Assembly (NCBI GenBank): GCA_027574665.1
Contig: CM050654.1
Span: forward strand, 22,636,222 to 22,700,221
Source: Rhynochetos jubatus
Taxonomy: Eukaryota; Chordata; Aves; Eurypygiformes; Rhynochetidae
DNA length: 64,000 bases
Direction: 5' to 3'
The notes beneath the pieces were generated by a model. The model was not told where the DNA came from. It saw nothing but the letters and a program-made list of their open reading frames with translations, and did not search any database. Positions 24,001 to 38,695 of this stretch are shown in pieces; position 1 is the stretch's first letter; every line of letters begins with the position of its first letter. The position numbers and the translations under genes were made by a program.

Positions 24001-27000
24001 TCACTACGTTCTGACAAAACACCATGCTGGGAACAAAGTGAATTCAGGAAAATGACAAAACCCATGGCTACTACTTTGCATCAACTTTGGTGTGTTTTTC
24101 CTTCCAGTGACTGGTGACATGGTTTGGGATGAAGTTGCTTCTCACACCAGGAATAGCATTTTCATCAGTTCTTCCCAGACCCAAGCAGTCATTCATAGGT
24201 CTTGGCACAGCTGACAACAGAAGTAAAGACAATGTGACACATCACTGATGAACCTCCTGAGAGTCTCTTCTCACATACTGTGACTAAGCAAGCTGTCACA
24301 AGTTTCTGCAGAACTGTTTTTGCTCTAGAGCTCAATGCTTTGTGTCTGCAGAAACAAGGTGTTTAGAGAGAAAAATGCTTTTGCAACGAAGAGCACTCAG
24401 CCTCTCCTCTCATCAATCTGCACTGCTGATTTCCAAACATAATTAAAAATGATACTTCTACTAATCAGAAACTATAAAATATACGGAAGGATGCATAAAA
24501 GGCCAAGATTAACCACAGTAACTGGAAGATGCACTTGACATTTCAAATGCAAATGTATGTGTGCGCACAAAAATATTTTTAGAAAAAATATTAATTCAAG
24601 TTTGGATTTATTTACATAAAATGCTGTCCAGAAAGGCAGAGTAAACTCCATGCACCACATACATCCACTTTCCTCTTTAAAAATATGATGCACAGAGATC
24701 TGGTGTTTATGTCTTGTGCTGGTAAATGAGTAATTTCAACTTCCAAATGATGTAGAAAATGAAGATGGCAAAAGCAACAGCTAATCCTAGAACATCTAGA
24801 AGGGTCCTATATTGAGGCATCGCATGCATTGAACAGAAGTGAACACTCCAGCTGGAGAAGCTTTCGGCTGCTGCATCTCCTCCCCCTGCTCTGCCCAGTC
24901 AACCAGCAGTCAGTCCCCTTATCAGGTCCTGCCATCAAAATATTTGCTCTCCTGTGCCACCTTCTTCTGACACTTCCTCTGCTAGTTGCTTTGTAGTAGG
25001 CAAACCTTTTTAAAACTTTTGCCTTCAGATGTAATGGTAACTACATAATCACATTTTCAAGGACTGTTCCATCATGAGCAAGCTGGGAGTCCAGTGGTGC
25101 TATGACAGTTCAGAGCTGCTGAAGGTCTGTACAAATATTGTAGAAGCCAGGGTAAGGTTCCTATTCATTTGCAAATTAAACAGGTTTCCCAGTGACACTA
25201 CTCCATGCATTCTGTAGTATTGCACTTTAAGAAGAGTGCATAGAAAGTACTGAACACATTCAGCTGAGCACTCCAGATGCCTGGTAACACTTTGTTGAAG
25301 CAAAGCAGTTGTAAACCTGTTAGCTTTACAGCTGCCTTGTATTTATTTGATCACAGAGCCAGACCCCATCTATTAGTATTTGCATCTGAGAGGATATTTG
25401 TGTATTTATTTTATTACAACAGACAACACACAACTGTAGGGCTGGAATTAGTTTGTAAAAAGAGAGTGCTGAGGTTTACCCTTGGCAAACCATACCTTGG
25501 TAGTAGGGTCACCTGTATAAAATTACACCTTTAAGAGATCAGCAAAAACCCCAAGAGTAAATTATTAAAATATAAATAGGACAGTTCACCCCTGGTAGAT
25601 CACTGTGGAGCTGTGTGATTTCAGACTACTCCTCATTTTCCTACAGGATGCAGCTTCAACAAAGCTCCAGGGTTTCCAGAGCTCTGTGCTCTGATACTAC
25701 GGTTACTCAAAGGCTACAGGAAAGTGGTTAATTATTAAACTCATCATTACACAACTACTTTCTGTAATTATAGCTCCTACCTGTGGCTGCCTGTTGGAAG
25801 AGTGCATCTGACTTCAGTGTCATGTACTGATGGGAAGTGTTTACTATGTCCTTCATCGTACTCCTGACATTGAGTTTTGGGAATCCTCCAGGAGCCACTT
25901 TCCTTTGTGGGGTTCACTATGTGCCCTAAGGGTTTGCCTCACTGACATATAACACATTCCACCACTGCATGCATCCCACAAAAGGGAGACAGTCCATTTT
26001 TATCAATAATGAAACAACTCTTTACTAAGTGAGAACTGAGGTACAATTTCGCACACAAAACCAGAGGTTTAAGACTGTGGTATTTATAAACCTGCACTGT
26101 CTACTGGAAAAGAGTTGTACAGATAAAAACCAAACAAAAGCACCTTCCACTCCTCCAACTGCTGTGTTTTGCCGTACCTTTGTGTAGGCACATTGCAGCA
26201 AGGTCTAAAATAATCCCTGAGAGTCTGAAAATTAGAAAGCTGTTGCAACTGCAGAATTTTGAATAAGAAATACAGGATTTCTCTAGTTCACAGGGCCAAG
26301 ATTTATGCCCAGAGAGGCGAGTGTGTTTGAATCATACATTGCCAGTACGGGCAGCTGGTGATGAAGCCTTTTGGCAGCGAACTCCTTGCTCTCAGTGCTG
26401 CCACTAAAACCTTGACAGAAAAGCTGACTGCTTCTAAACACAGGGACACTGCCAAGTCCCACCTGATGACTGAGGGAGCAGAGCTCGTTCCAGACAGTCT
26501 ACTGAAGAGGGACCCTGAAAGCTTCCCATCTCCAGCCACACCAGTGTGACGGTCACTAGAAAGTTACCCATTTTTAAGCACTTCGTCAGTAGGCACAACT
26601 AAAACGAGGCATAAGCCTAAGCAACAACGAGTAAGAACAGACTAGCCTCTTCTCCCACTCTGGTAACTGCTGCATTTTTCTAAAGTTAGTGCATATAGAC
26701 TGCATCAGGGCAACTCACTCATGGGACTGCAGGTATCTTTACTACTGAGCTACTTCTTGGTGTATTTAATAATGCCACAAGTACTAAGCACTGCCTGGAA
26801 AAAGCCCAGTGGGACAATCTCTCTCTTATTTTATTTTCCTCCAACAGAATGAGAGTGGAGGGAATCGTTAATTAATTTTAATATAAAACAACAGTTTGCA
26901 AGGAATTCTTCCCTGCTCAGTTCTGAGTCAGTGGCCATGATAACATTTACTTCATTGGAGCAAAGGAAGACAGCCAAAATAATTTCCCAAACCTTTAAAA

Positions 27001-30000
27001 ATGTGTAAACCTACATAAAATTTATCCCCATTTCCTCTTTGTTTTTCACCTTCCCCTCCACTAAGGAAGTACACAGATACAAACCTTTTGTTGTTTCTAT
27101 TTGCCACCCTCCTAGTGGATCTACTCAGGCATAACTTAAAGCAGTTTTCTGCAATTGATCTATTAAACAAAGAGCAGTAGAAGCGGCTGACAGAGGTGAA
27201 AGCAGAGGCACTACACTTATGTTTTGTAACTGCTAAATCTGTACTGTTTTAGTCCGAAACCACGAACAGTAAATTTTGGGCACAGCAAAAACCTAGAGTA
27301 ACTGCGCAAGAGAATAGTTTGCACTCCCTCATCTTCTTGAGTCTACAAATGTCGGGGACAAGGCAGAACAATGACAAAGACCTAAAATCCCTGGTGAAAC
27401 TCCTTAAGTCATATGTGAGATAACAGCAGTTAAAAAACAGAAGTAAAACTCTGAATTACATTTGAACTTAGAGCAGTATTTCCCCATGCTAATTTCTGTC
27501 ACTGTTCAATGCTAGACCACCAATAGGCAGGAGAACTGAGAAAGCTCTGAGAGGTGTAACAGGGCAATACTGTAAGGGAATACAATACAAAAGAAAAAAA
27601 TGCTCACCAATAATACGTATCTATTTAACTGGCAAACTTCTTTTCCCTATTCCTTTAAGGATAAAGTGATGAAGCTTTATAACTCAAAGCCCATATAGTG
27701 TAAAAACATGTATTGTTCAAAAGATTATACTAGCTTAAATGAGGATACAGCTATGCTGTTGCAAGTCATTGCCTCAACAGTGAGTTCAATTCAATAATGG
27801 CACCTCAAAGCATCAGTCAGATTATTAATAACATGTTCTTATATCCCAATGTGTACTCCTTGCTCAGGTTTAATTAGCTGTGGAAAATAGGACTGCTTCA
27901 TTCATCTGAATAGCAAAACATGAAAAGCTCCTGGCAATAGAGGACCGCTGTGCTAAGTACTTTGCTACTGGTATGAATGAGCCACCTTAGTTTCCAGATG
28001 AATTAAAACTATTTTTATCATAAAATTGCCCAAATAAAACACTTAAGGAAGTGATTCCTCTAGATCTGCCATTTTTATGTACAGGACACTGAAAAAAATT
28101 TCTCTTTCAGAAATCTGGGCTGCCAAGATGAATACTGTGCTGAAGTCAAAATTAAGACACCAATTCACAGGGGGACACAAGGTCTGGTAACCCCTCTTTC
28201 ACCTACCAAATCAGTGTAAAGTACTCGTAAAGATGCTGTGTATGGCTCAGTACCAGCTTAACTCTCCAAACTGCTGATTGGAAAGCATTTACTTACTACT
28301 CTGATGTTATTAAATAGTCCCAGCTGGATTCCAAGCAGATAAAGTGAATTCAATTCTAGATATATTTTTTTAATTAGTGTTCTGCTTTTCCTCCCCATGC
28401 TTTTGTCAAATTTGTCCCCATTGTCTGCATTTGAAAGTCTGGTTGCCATCAGTGTCCTATAACTGAATTAGGAATATCATTGATACTCTCTCTCTGCTTG
28501 TTTCTTTCAAACACCTTCTGTTTCCTTTCATGCACAAACAAGTCCTAGCACCTGGCTTAGCTCTGTCCCTCTTTTGCCTGATCCTGTTGTTATCTTAATT
28601 TATTGTGTAAGCTGTTTGAAGTTATTTCCTATGGTGACCGGCCTTCTCTTACGAACCCTCATTGTCCAAAATGCATTCACTGTCCTTGTTGATGTACATT
28701 GAAGTGTTGGAGTAATTTAAAATAAAGTTTCTCCACTGACTGATCTTTCTTACAGCATGGCTCATGATTTGTAGCTCAGATATCCAAAGCATTCTATTAA
28801 TCTCCCCTAAATGCCCTCAGTGATTTTTATGCCCTTTTGAAGAGACACCTGAAACAAATTCCTTTGCCATTAGATGGGATCTAACTTTGGTCTTACTGGA
28901 AACCTGTTCCACTCATGATACTTATTTAAAAATATAACACTGCATTTCCTCTTTTTCATAACAACATCAGGAGACTCTGGCACAAGTGCTCTTCCCTGCT
29001 CGCACAGTGAATTAGATATTTATTTAGCACCTAATGCTCAGCCCTGCTTTCATGGAAAGGAATAAGAGTATGATTGCATTTACACATCCAAAATTATTTT
29101 AGCTTAACAATTGTCATCACTTACAGATACTCGGTGATTTGTTTTCCGATTAAAAAAAGTAATCAAGAAAAAACAGAGTCCAAATCAATTTTACAGCAAG
29201 TACAATCTGCCAAAGGCAGGCTTCATTTCCTCCCTGAGTGGCATACGTATCACATTATCCCTCTGTTAATAGCACAGTAAAATATCAAATATCAGCATTG
29301 TGTTAAAAGCGCCCCAGAGTGGCCTTTGACATTCTTCATTTAAATGAGAGTATTTATCCAGTATGGGTCAGATAAACTCATTGAACAGAAGTAATGACAA
29401 GGTTTCAGTAACAGATAATCTAACAGCCTTTCAGGTGCAACGTGGGAAGGAAACATCACAACAGATGCAGACTGGACTGGAAAAAGTGCCCAACTGAATG
29501 CCTGTTTCAAATAATTCAAGAATGAAGGAGACAGAGGCTTGCTCTGAAGGCAACCCTACTTGCAGCTTCTGCCACACTATTGTCCTCTAGAGTCAGTTCT
29601 GGTTTAAACCCAAGTGGTAGATGTTTCACAAACACATGCTTTGATATCTCAGCATTAAAACCAGAAAAACTTAGCCTGGCTTAAGTCGTCTCATTCTAAG
29701 AATCAGACAGTCAGATGTATTCCAAACAGCAACGTGAATATCTGAGATGCTGTTTCTTGCATTATTCTGTTCTGTAAAACATCCAGACGCATTCTCTTCA
29801 TGAGAAAGTAGATGAAGCAGGTATGGCAAGAGGAGATAGAAATGATAAATGAAATACTGACCATTCTGATGCAGCTTGTGTTTTTCTGCTCCAAATGACC
29901 TCAGTTCACAGTGAGTTCTGTGAATAGCTTTCCAATAGCTGAGAAACTTTACAACAGAATTAAGTCTGTTCCACTGCTAGAAAGATGGCAAACTGTCTAG

Positions 30001-33000
30001 GGCACTGAACATTTTCAATACAGCAACTTATTGATCACTTTGGCAGCTGGTGGTAATTTGCAGTACATGTTTAGATCTACAAAAATTGATTCTGACACAT
30101 GATGAATCTTCATAGTAACATTAATCCAAAAAGTTAAAAAAGTGACAGCTACCAATTCCTACCTTGGGGAACTCTGCTATTGCAGGTGATCTTTGGTGTA
30201 AGACAGCTTCCAGTTGGAAGATGTTTGTACAAGTTATTCATTCTACATAATTATACAGATACGAAAGCAACAAGGATCAGCAAGCAACAAGTCAATCCTG
30301 AATTCCTCACTCTGTTGTTTATCATTGAAGCTAATGTTAATTTTTCCATTTAGTGGAAACACAATCCGACCATTAACTCTTAATAAGTCAAGCCACCATT
30401 GACTTAATTGCAAATATCACTGAAGAAAACACAAAAACATTACCACGCTCCTATGTTAGAGATAAGCAAAGCAGTCAGGTTAATGTCACTGGAACTTAAT
30501 GTCTTGTTGGCATCAATACTGGTGTGGTGCTCTGAAAGGAAATGTTTTGTAGGCATGCAAATGAAATGGTAGCAACATGCTGGAAAACCTCAGCTGCAGT
30601 CAGAAAGTGGAAGAATTTGCATATATATTATCAGAGTGGAAATATAATTGGTTAGTTACCTTTTATGCTTCAAACCTTAGTGATTTATAAAGATACAAAG
30701 AATGCTGTAGTGTATTTATTACCAGGGTAAAGGAACGTGCAGAATAGTATGCCAAGTCTAGGAAGACATAAGGCCATACAATATTTTCATGATCATACTT
30801 CACAGTGATGATAGCATTTGAGGCCACATACCTCTGTGTAAGAGTCAATGCCATTACATTACAGATCAACCTGGACACAGGTCTTGCACTAATCAGCAGG
30901 ATCTTGTCATGCATTATCCATGAAGATGAATACCTTTCCAACACTACTGGGGCCCCGGTACCACTCACACAAGAATGCTAGCTTTGGGTTAGACAATTTC
31001 TTACCACTGTTTTTACGCTGGATTACTGTTAGGCTAACAAAAGAGTAAATACAGAACTTGTAAGATCTACATTTCAGATCAACTAAGCATAAGCATTTAT
31101 GTTCTGTATCTTGTATGCACATATCTAAATACCACATGGAACAAAACAACAACAACAACAAAATCACCTATTTCACCACTTAATTTGAAAACAAGAACCA
31201 TGGAAATGAGTTAAAAAGTAAGACAAAAAGCAAGCCCCACACTCTAGTTTCATACATGTAAGTTAAATGAAAAGTTTGAAGTAGGCAAATCATAAAAAAA
31301 TAGATCAAAGTAAGTATTTACTCTGGTTAAAGTCTGTGGGTGTTCTAAAAGAAATACAAAGCTATTTTCATTTGGGCTTCACTCCAGATGAAGCAATTAA
31401 GTGAAAGGACTAGCTTCAGCCCATACTGCCAAAAAATGGCGAGGCTTGGCCTAACATCTCTTTCAGAAGCTTGAAAACTAAGATGGGATGGTCACATCCA
31501 GCATTTGTCATTTTGCCAAGGATGGGGACAATGAGGAGTGGACAGGCAGGTGAATGTTTTGCATTAAAGGCTTTTGTTGGCCATGCACTCTTTAGCCCCA
31601 AATCAAATCTGCTGTGGAAAGCAGTGAATAACAGAGTTATCAGTGAGTAACGAAAGAAAGCTTAACCTTCTCTTTGAAAGTTGGTGTGTCAGTCTGTTTC
31701 CTCACACAGAAGAATATTCATCACCAAATCCGCCCTTGAAAATGGTAATATTTGAGGTGGGAAGTGAACTGGCTTGTAATTTGACCTACATTTACATCGA
31801 TCCCCTTTTCTCAAAGTATCAGGAATTACAGAGGTGACTTCAAATCCTAATCACGGTGACCTATTTCACCCCTTCAGTGCATTAGCCAACATGCTGAGAA
31901 GGAGGATGGAGCATCCTGCACCAATGACCCTGTGGGAGATGGGAGTTCAGCCTGAAGCAGAGTGTGTTCCTGGCAGGGGGGCATGTCCTGAAACACACAG
32001 TGCTACAGGGCACTGGGGTGGAGTGACAAACCCATTGATCTACCTACATCTGCTTTATACTCATTACCTTGAAAGTTGACAGTTTATTTTCATCAGATTG
32101 AAAGTTCTGGTTTGGATGAATAGAGACAAACATACATGTCCCTTCAATAACAAGAGATTCTTTGGAAGCAGAAAGTTTCATCCCCCTGCTACACAACCTG
32201 GTAATATAAATAAGATAGCTACAATTGAAAGCATTAAGTTAGAAAAGACTTTAAGAAGCAGCAAAAATTTATAAAGAATATTTAAAAGAAATCAAGACCA
32301 AGGCAACAATTTAATCTTTGAGATGCTTTGACACTGAAATGTCATTAATTACCTCACTAGTTACAGACAATGACAGCAAAACCCTGAATAAAATTAAACC
32401 TTGCAGCTCTGTAATATTCATTTACTTATTTTGATGCAAAGGAGAGTTTAAAAATAAAAAAAAAGACTGAAGGCACACAGGAGCTGGGGAAAGGAGGAAT
32501 ATCTAATAAGATAATTAAATGCTAATAAGTCTACAGTAAAAATTTTACTCAAGTCTGTTGGTCTCATGCATACATATTAAGACACAATTTGTAGGTGATG
32601 CCAGTGGTTCGGCTGAGCATCTGGAAGGCTGTGAGCTATGTCTCTATATGATCCATTTATGATCCACACTCATTATGTGAGTAAGAAAGCAACTGCCCTG
32701 CCTTTTCTACTCTCTTACCAAAGACTAAACCCCCTCACTTTTCTAAAAGTCTTGAAAGAGGCACTTATTTCCTTGATATTGTAAACGTTTATAAGACCGA
32801 CAATCACACCCTGCAGTTAAAATTACCTGACTGAAGAAGGTAGACACCAATGGTAGAAGTTGTGCTTCTGTTTCTTTATGCCCCAAGAAAAGGGAAACAA
32901 TCCAAGCAGTTGGATATAGTGTATGCCATCAACTGTACATGTTATAAGAAAGAAGTTCATTCATACAACATCACTTCATGAGTTACTTCATTATAGCATG

Positions 33001-36000
33001 GCAAAAGAATTTATGTATTATATCACCTGCAGTTGCTCCTACAAAGACTTACAGGTGGTTTTATTGGGTGCAGAAATTTCTTTCAGCCATTAACTGCAAT
33101 AATGGACAGTAACAAAGACAAGCTTGCCATAGCATTTTAGAGAGAGCTACAATTGCTCCAAATGACAGCTTTATGAGCTTTCACGTGCTTCTGTAGAGAA
33201 GTGAGAAGCAAATCTGAAACCCCGACACTCTTTCTCCTTGTGAGATGCTCTAGCCAGGCAAATTTAAAGCTTTAATACTGTTAGTTACTTCCATTCTAAA
33301 AATAAATTAACATTGGCATTTGTGCCACACTTTCAGAGCTAAAACACAGTTGATAAGTCTGCTAACTAATTACTGGTTATTATGCTTGGGTACATCTTCC
33401 CAAAAAAGGCAGATAAGCTTGTCAGCTCTACAAAGTCATCAAAGACCTAACAGCATTCTTTGCAAGACTGGTGGTTTGCCAGAGTACCCTGGCTAGGTCT
33501 TCCCTGGGCAGTATGGAAACATATCTACTTCTACCCTTCTGCTGATACTGCACTGATGCAGTAATAGTGCTTTATGCAGCAAATAGGGAAGGTGACAGCA
33601 GAAGACAAAGTAGCAATGATTCATGTGCTGTAGGCATTACGAGAAAAGTGATTTCAGAAAGAATCCAAAAGGTTAAATTCATTGCTAGGCAAAGGGCCAG
33701 CACAAAGCAAAGGACCTTAAAACTAGCTCAAAGTGGTGCTTAAGTAATTGATGGGCTCCAAGCCAGTCTTGCAGGTAAAGATGAATTTTACCCCCAAACT
33801 GAGGAAGGAACATTTCAGAGAGCCAAATGTAAACAAAAGAGAACCAACAGGTCAGCATCATATGCAGCAGAGCAAACAAGTGGCAGGTTGCAAGGAGACT
33901 ACATCAGGTTGGGAGGGAAGGACAGTAATATAGAAGTCACAATATTTTGCTGCCTGGCAATTCAAGAGTCAACATAGAAACTGCAAGAGATGCAATGCAT
34001 TGGGCATAGTGTTTCAGTGAGAGCATTTTGTACAATTGAGTTGGTTCACTTTTCTAAAGGATGTACCTTGTGAGAGTAAAAGTCCCAAGACCAACTAGTA
34101 AGGAGTGCTTTCCACACAAGATGGAAAATACAGCTTTCTCAAATCAGGGATCTTAAGTATTCACAAATGGACAAACCAATCAACCTTGAATGATTCTGTT
34201 CATTTGGAAAGCAACAAAATGCAGTTTCTCTTTTAAAAATATATTCTTGCTACTTATGGATGTTTGAAAGACATACTGTATCAAAATGTCTTATCCAACT
34301 ATCCAAAGTTATGTATTAAGTAAGCACTGGCTTAGGTTTTAGAAGTCAAAATGAATATTTCCAAGATAATGCTATGCTAGTGGCATATTCTGTTCTTCAA
34401 AACAGGAACATCTGTAGTATTTACTCTTTCTTACCCTCTCCCAGTAAGCATTGCTATGATGGAACTGCACCCCTCAGGACTATTGTTGCACCTGGGCTCA
34501 CTCGCCATGCTTATCAATCTTCTGGACTAGGTATTTCAGGAATAGACTTAAACAGTCCCTGTTATTTGAAAGGATGCAGATCTCTACTGTAGCATTAGCA
34601 CAGCAAGACACAGCTGACTATGAAATGAACTCTCCTGACAAAACAGCTTTTCGAAGGGAAGATCTTTCTGTCAAATTTGTATGGGAATTTACGATGCTCA
34701 ACTTTTTTCACTAGCTTCCTAAGGAAGCAATTAAGTGTTTCTTTACAATTTTCCATTAAGAAAACCAAGACAAATTAAAAAGGATTATCTACTTTGGTAC
34801 TGTAGCAAAGCTCTGAGAGAAGTGACTCCCTCCAGATTCTGGGGTCTAGATTTTATTCTTTGCAAACCAAGATTGCCCGCTTCAGTGGACCCAGCAAATT
34901 CTTTGGTGTTTAATGAACAGTAAAAAGCCTCTACTTTCTTACAGTTACACAGTGTTACTAGGGAGTTGGTGTAAATATAAATACAGTAACAATCGTAATT
35001 TTGTCAATTCCCACGTGAAAGACCTGTGTATATGAAGCAGAACACTGGAATAATGACTATAGCACAAAATGATGCAAGACTCATTTACAACACTGTGTGA
35101 AAATGAGTAATTAAAGATACACACAAGATTACATAATGAACAAGTTCTCTTTGTAAAAATTCAACATGTTGAAAGTCAAAATTACAGCAGAATTACACAA
35201 CGTATCCTTGTTAAGCAAGCAATTACATACCTCATTCCAAGAGCCATGCTATGTCAGCCAGCCCTCCTCAAACTACAGAGATACATTGAACTGGGAGGAA
35301 GACATCCTTCACTTCACATGTCAGCTCAGCCTTTAGAAATAGCTCACAATGGCTTGTAATGAAGCATGCATTTATTGTATTATTCTTGGTCTTTAGCAAA
35401 GCTGGTATTCAGAGGTTTTCCTAGAACAGTCACTTTCTTTGTGTTGAGAGAGATTTGCTTTATTAACCATACATATGCTTTCTAGTAGTGATTCTGTGAT
35501 ACCTGCTAAAGGTGATTTTTGTGGTATTTGTGGTAATCTGTAATAAAGCAGAGCAATTCAGAGGATCATGCCTCCATGTTCTTGTGTAGTACAGAAGCCT
35601 ATGAACCCATGGTCACAATCCCTACACATCCGCAGGCCAAGTAACCTTTTAGTTTGTGATAACTGCTTGATAAACAACTCTCATATTTCACACCGCAGAC
35701 ATGGATGGAATCAAAAGCAGAAAACAGAATATCAGATCATGAACATACAGCATGTTAATGGATGAAGTACACACAAAGCCTAAGTGTTCGAGGTAGCACA
35801 TTACATGCTGCTCTTGTCCATTTGGAGGACTGTCCCACACACTTCCTCTGGGGTTGACTACTGCTAAATAGCTGAGAGCAGCTCTGATGTCTCCTCTCTG
35901 CACAGGAACATCACCAGTCCTGCTGACACCTGGGACAGCCTCAAGAATTACAACCATAAAAATGATGAGGACCTTTTTTAATAGCTACTTTTACTTACAA

Positions 36001-36722
36001 AGCACCAGGACCATTTAGGACACATTTTCTCGAGTCAAATTTTTGTCCAAAAGAAAGAAGGTTACCTGAATGCACTGACACCATACACTCCCCTAATTTC
36101 ACCTCTCAGAATTACACAAATGTGGCCCAACTAGCATAAAAGCTCTAAGAACTAGTGGCACTGTAAAAACAATTTGCACCGTAAATCCATATTACTGCCT
36201 ATGGCATGGTTAGTAGACCTATGCCAGCACAATTAAAAGCTATCAATACCCTTCCCCGCTTAAATCACCAGAAACATAGCATTGATGGGAAACCATGGAA
36301 AATTCTGTCTCCAGTACATCAGCCAAAGAATGGGCAAAAAAGCAGCATTTTATAAAATACTAATGGATTTTGTTTGTTAATAAAAAGCAACCTCTGCCAG
36401 AGGCATTTAAATAAGGATGATGCAGAAATTGAGATGAATACTTTGGTAAGCCTTTCTGCCAGCGTAATGCCTATAATGAAAAGCAATAAAGTGAACTAGG
36501 CATGTTGCTATACCAATTTTTTTTTTTCCTTAGTCTATTAAATATTGATAAGAACTTATATTCCCTACCAATGCCAGCAGCAATTCATTTTATGAATGCA
36601 AGTTAAATCCATTTTTATTCTTTGTGAACATAAGTTTTATGCCTATGCTTTCTATTATACCTATATTAGACTTGAAACAAATTTGTGAGGTGTTATGAAA
36701 GCATAATAATATAAGTGCCTAC
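18049..36722 (-). other. CERS6: CERS6 intron 4 (18.7 kb)
   Basis: From donor GTAGGC to the pyrimidine-tract acceptor CTCTCAG of exon 5. It is plain AT-rich intronic sequence. A short AAC repeat lies near 31146-31161. No confident interspersed repeat, exon or RNA gene was recognised. An open frame of 142 codons at 18305-18733 on the plus strand has no recognisable family and is treated as chance. Confidence 0.88.
18050..18078 (+). repeat. GAAA/poly-A tract forming the exon 5 pyrimidine tract
   Basis: A GA/GAAA run passing into 13 A's. In the gene's direction it is a T- and TTTC-rich tract directly adjoining the exon 5 acceptor AG, so it acts as the polypyrimidine tract of that splice site. 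Confidence 0.85.
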
Positions 36723-36780
36723 CTTTTTCAGGAACCGTACTCCATAGGTAAATATATAAAGGTAAAATGTAAATCTCCAC
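36723..36780 (-). CDS. CERS6: CERS6 exon 4: start of TLC membrane domain
   Basis: This 58-bp exon provides the final G of a split Met codon and 19 residues, [19 protein letters not shown], about residues 137-155. It is the first membrane segment of the TLC (TRAM-Lag1-CLN8) domain: a hydrophobic, aromatic stretch closed by the basic LKK. The acceptor is CTTTTGCAG and the donor AAG|GTAGGC. It is isolated between the two largest introns seen here, 20.9 kb upstream and 18.7 kb downstream, so its splicing depends on long-range exon definition (inference). It differs from human by conservative changes only, as remembered (Thr for Ser, Ile for Val). Confidence 0.96.
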
Positions 36781-38479
36781 CTGCAAAAGGTACAAGAGAT
36801 TAACTCTAGGATATTAGGTTTACATACTCTACAGTTCAACACATGATTTCTTACAGCACTGCGAAACCACCGCACCCTGGTCAAATTTTAGCAAAGCTGA
36901 AGCAAAATTTTGGTCTGGTATTCCACAACTTTTGTTAACAAGCATTGTGCTCATCTGCCTGCTTTTCCCAGCCTCCCATTAGCCCTCTGAAAATACTGGC
37001 TAATTTCACCTAAACAGGACAGGGAAAAACAGATTTTCAAGGATAATTTTTTAAAAGTTTCATGAAAACTAGCAGGACAGTGGAGGACAGATGAGAATCC
37101 ACATACCTATTGCAGGGAAACACACACCAGGACAATGGTAATAAGAAATTTCATTAAGCCTTCAACAGGTGACATTGAGTGCTGCACATCAAATGCAGTC
37201 TTCAGTGGTGACAAGTACCATCCACAATGAGCTGGAATTTCACTTAGCAGATTCCAGCACTTTATTCTTGGATTGAGGAAGTGCATTTCTGTCTGTTATG
37301 CTGGATACAGTTATATATCCACAATTTATGTCTGTTTCCATAGAGTTTCCCTGATAAAGATGATTCTACATTTTCCCAAGTACAAATGAAATAAATGATG
37401 GGCTTAGTGTTTGTCTTTTCAGATAGAGGCAAACTAGAAGCTAGGATCAAGATACCACAAAAAGTAAGAGAAGCCAGCAAGAGATTTAATACGAAATCAT
37501 CCTCTCATTACATCTTTCCCCCTTCTCCAATAAAAGATGACATACAGAGTATCTTCCTATCTTTTAGACCCATTACTGGCTTAGGAAAGTAGTCACTGGA
37601 AATATAAGGAAATAAAATCAAAACCTCACACAGTATAAACTCCTAGAGGAATTCCTGGTTTCTTTTTCCAAGGCTTGTAGTTACTATACAAACACGCCTG
37701 ACAAACACCAGTGAGCTACTATTCATAACATTTATAGCAGGATGAGATTTAGCTTCCTTAGTGTGAAGCAATATTATAGTGTAAATCATCTTCAATTACA
37801 TATTTTATAGCACGTAGAACTTTATCTCCACTGGCAAAACTATTAGCTTACAGTTAATTTTCACTGAAGACTGTACACACATTACTTCAATGGTTTCAAA
37901 ACTGAAAATGCTTCTGCGTAAAAGAAGGTTAATCTAAACCTTCCTCTTCAAAGCTACTTTCACAAGTGTTTAGAAAGAAAGCTGTGTCATACATAAATAG
38001 CCCTCTGACAAGTTGAGTACAGGAGAGTGTTAAGAACATCAGTGAGATTTAAAGTGTCATATTTCAGCTGAACAGAAACTCTCTCTTACCCTGTAGCCTC
38101 CACAGCACTGCAGAGATTAATTTAGTCAATTGACATGATACAAATACCAATCCCTTTAAGGGTTCAGTCACACTAGCAACACAGCTCACAGATTTCATGC
38201 TGGTAGTTTCCTCAAGATACTGCAAAAAGAGAGAACTCTGAGGTAAAATGTGCATTGTGCTTGTTGAAACCTTCAGACCATGTGCATGGAAGAAACAGCA
38301 GGGACAGCAGTATGAAGGAAGATTTTATTTGGGTAACAATTTTCTCATTAGGCTGGTACTACAACTGGGAAACGTGCCATCTAACTTCAAGGTTACATAC
38401 TTCATCTAGTAAAAGTTTGAAGGCTTTCACTGAAAAGAAAAGTATTAGGGGGAGAAACTGTCTAATCTTAGATAATCTT

Positions 38480-38695
38480 ATGCAGATCTCCTGGTGGTTT
38501 TGCCTGACTTCCTCTTTGTTGGGATGCATCGCTCCTGAGCTTGGAGGAGGTGATCCTTGAATATTAACCAGGTTTCTTGGGTCTCTCTTCCCTCAGGGCT
38601 TTTTTTATAAGACCCCTGAAGAGGCTAAAGTCTGTTCTCCTGAAGCCCAGGGTAGTGAGCTTGCTCTGTGCCCTCCTCACCACCCTAAGGACTAA
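38480..38695 (-). mobile_element. CR1 LINE fragment, ORF2 internal segment
   Basis: The minus-strand translation reads LTTLGFRRTDFSLFRGL, which matches the CR1 ORF2 stretch between endonuclease and reverse transcriptase (SKLTTLDFRRADFGLFRDL, from memory), followed in another frame by remnants of the SWLIFKDHLLQAQERCIP block. Neither the 3' tail nor the reverse transcriptase is attached, so it is an internal relic, either a fragment left by deletions or a truncated copy whose remainder has eroded. Ends are approximate. Confidence 0.8.

Noticed and set aside
28560-28740. AATAAAG downstream of pyrimidine-rich sequence, like a transcript 3' end
   Set aside because: A single AATAAA in AT-rich intron is expected often; no upstream exon was found.
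35480-35500. GTGATTCTGTGATA, resembling the CR1 3' octamer repeat on the plus strand
   Set aside because: The sequence before it does not resemble a CR1 3' UTR.
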